From NCBI GenBank assembly GCA_947474395.1, contig CANJID010000019.1, positions 1 through 56,543 of the forward strand: a stretch of 56,543 nucleotides of DNA, read 5' to 3'. The notes under the pieces were generated by a model. The model ran no database searches. It was not told the origin of the DNA and saw only the letters and a list, made by a program, of their open reading frames with translations. Each line of letters opens with the position of its first letter. Position 1 is the first letter of the stretch. Origin of the DNA: Caulobacterales bacterium (GTDB taxonomy: Bacteria > Pseudomonadota > Alphaproteobacteria > Caulobacterales > Caulobacteraceae). The position numbers and the translations under genes are program-made. Positions 56,322-56,543 of this stretch are shown here, piece after piece.

Positions 56322-56349
56322 GAAGCCCGCCGTTCTGGGAGACGAGGAT

Positions 56350-56375
56350 GGCGGCGGGCGCGAACACCCGCCGCC
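56350..56375 (-). terminator. Hairpin between rubrerythrin and the Fe-S gene
   Basis: GGCGGCGGG pairs perfectly with CCCGCCGCC across an 8-base loop in the 64-base gap after the rubrerythrin stop. No T run follows, so it may attenuate or stabilise the upstream message rather than end it fully. Confidence 0.5.
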
Positions 56376-56385
56376 CCGCCCTATT

Positions 56386-56543
56386 CTAGTCCATCGACTC
56401 CAGGGCGCGCTGGAAGCGGCCCGCATGGGACTTCTCGGCCTTGGCGAGGGTCTCGAACCAGTCGGCGATCTCCTCGAAGCCTTCCTCGCGGGCCATGCGC
56501 GCCATGCCCGGGTACATGTCGGTGTACTCGTGGGTCTCGCCGG
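56386..56543 (-). CDS. Rubrerythrin, C-terminal part, cut by the right window edge
   Basis: The minus-strand frame ends at TAG 56388-56386 and is open to the right edge, giving the last 51 residues. It reads [42 protein letters not shown] and ends ALESMD. The E..HE and AEKSHAGRF segments are the last di-iron helices of the ferritin-like domain of rubrerythrin. Rubrerythrins reduce peroxide using a di-iron centre. The N-terminus, and any rubredoxin domain there, lies outside the window. Confidence 0.9.
   Translation of the reverse strand, partial: GETHEYTDMYPGMARMAREEGFEEIADWFETLAKAEKSHAGRFQRALESMD

Overview
The window is high-GC, densely coded DNA from an alphaproteobacterium. Caulobacterales (Phenylobacterium/Caulobacter-like) is the best guess, with sphingomonads as the alternative. 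The basis is the TonB-dependent receptors, many small secreted proteins of the Caulobacterales/Sphingomonadales type (NTF2/SnoaL-like, CHRD, UrcA-like, glycine-zipper), a ydbH-ynbE-ydbL operon, a palindromic GC-rich intergenic repeat, and frequent GTG/TTG starts. I saw no rRNA, tRNA, CRISPR array, insertion sequence or prophage gene.

Layout. 1-7.0 kb: a TonB receptor cut by the left edge, two small secreted proteins, a REP-like repeat and a hybrid histidine kinase that has lost most of its kinase core. 7.1-14.4 kb: trxC, then a forward operon of lipoprotein, ydbH-ynbE-ydbL, argE and an MHS-type transporter. 14.4-20 kb: secreted cupin, hypothetical protein, a metallo-beta-lactamase-fold (MBL) hydrolase carrying two EF-hand loops, a beta-helix protein and a double NTF2-like protein. 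20-31.5 kb: the most coherent catabolic island. It holds a LigM-like tetrahydrofolate-dependent aryl-O-demethylase, two MetE-core-like methyltransferases, a VOC protein, a solute:sodium symporter with a small partner, a TonB receptor, an aldehyde dehydrogenase and an MmyB-type HTH regulator. ATAC-NN-GTAT dyads recur in front of the demethylase and the receptor. 31.5-34.8 kb: a chimeric gene in which a glycine-zipper protein runs in frame into a plug-less TonB receptor barrel, then an UrcA-like protein. 34.9-41.6 kb: three translationally coupled NTF2-like proteins, a lipoprotein, tandem MBL hydrolases, a SnoaL-like protein and an outer-membrane transporter gene broken by a TAG codon. 41.6-49.6 kb: CHRD protein, recQ, an arylmalonate-decarboxylase-like protein, a CDF transporter, an OmpA protein and subtilase with similar Gly/Leu-rich N-termini, and an ECF sigma/anti-sigma pair. 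49.7-56.5 kb: a PQQ-type sugar dehydrogenase, a secreted paralogue of the 3.5-kb gene, a TPR protein, a SnoaL-like protein coupled to maleylacetate reductase, and, on the opposite strand, rubrerythrin, a CCG-domain Fe-S protein and a DUF3501 protein.

How the genes work together. The 20-31.5 kb island reads as uptake (TonB receptor plus symporter), demethylation of a methoxylated aromatic or similar methyl donor, and processing of the product (VOC protein, aldehyde dehydrogenase), with the released methyl group possibly handled by the MetE-like proteins. Maleylacetate reductase at 53.3 kb would fit the lower part of aromatic catabolism. Both links are inference.

The strongest candidates for something undescribed are (i) the LigM-like/MetE-like pairing with a shared putative operator, and (ii) two in-frame architectural oddities: the histidine kinase without its phospho-acceptor core, and the glycine-zipper/TonB-barrel chimera. 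The second group must be separated from assembly error before it is interpreted.
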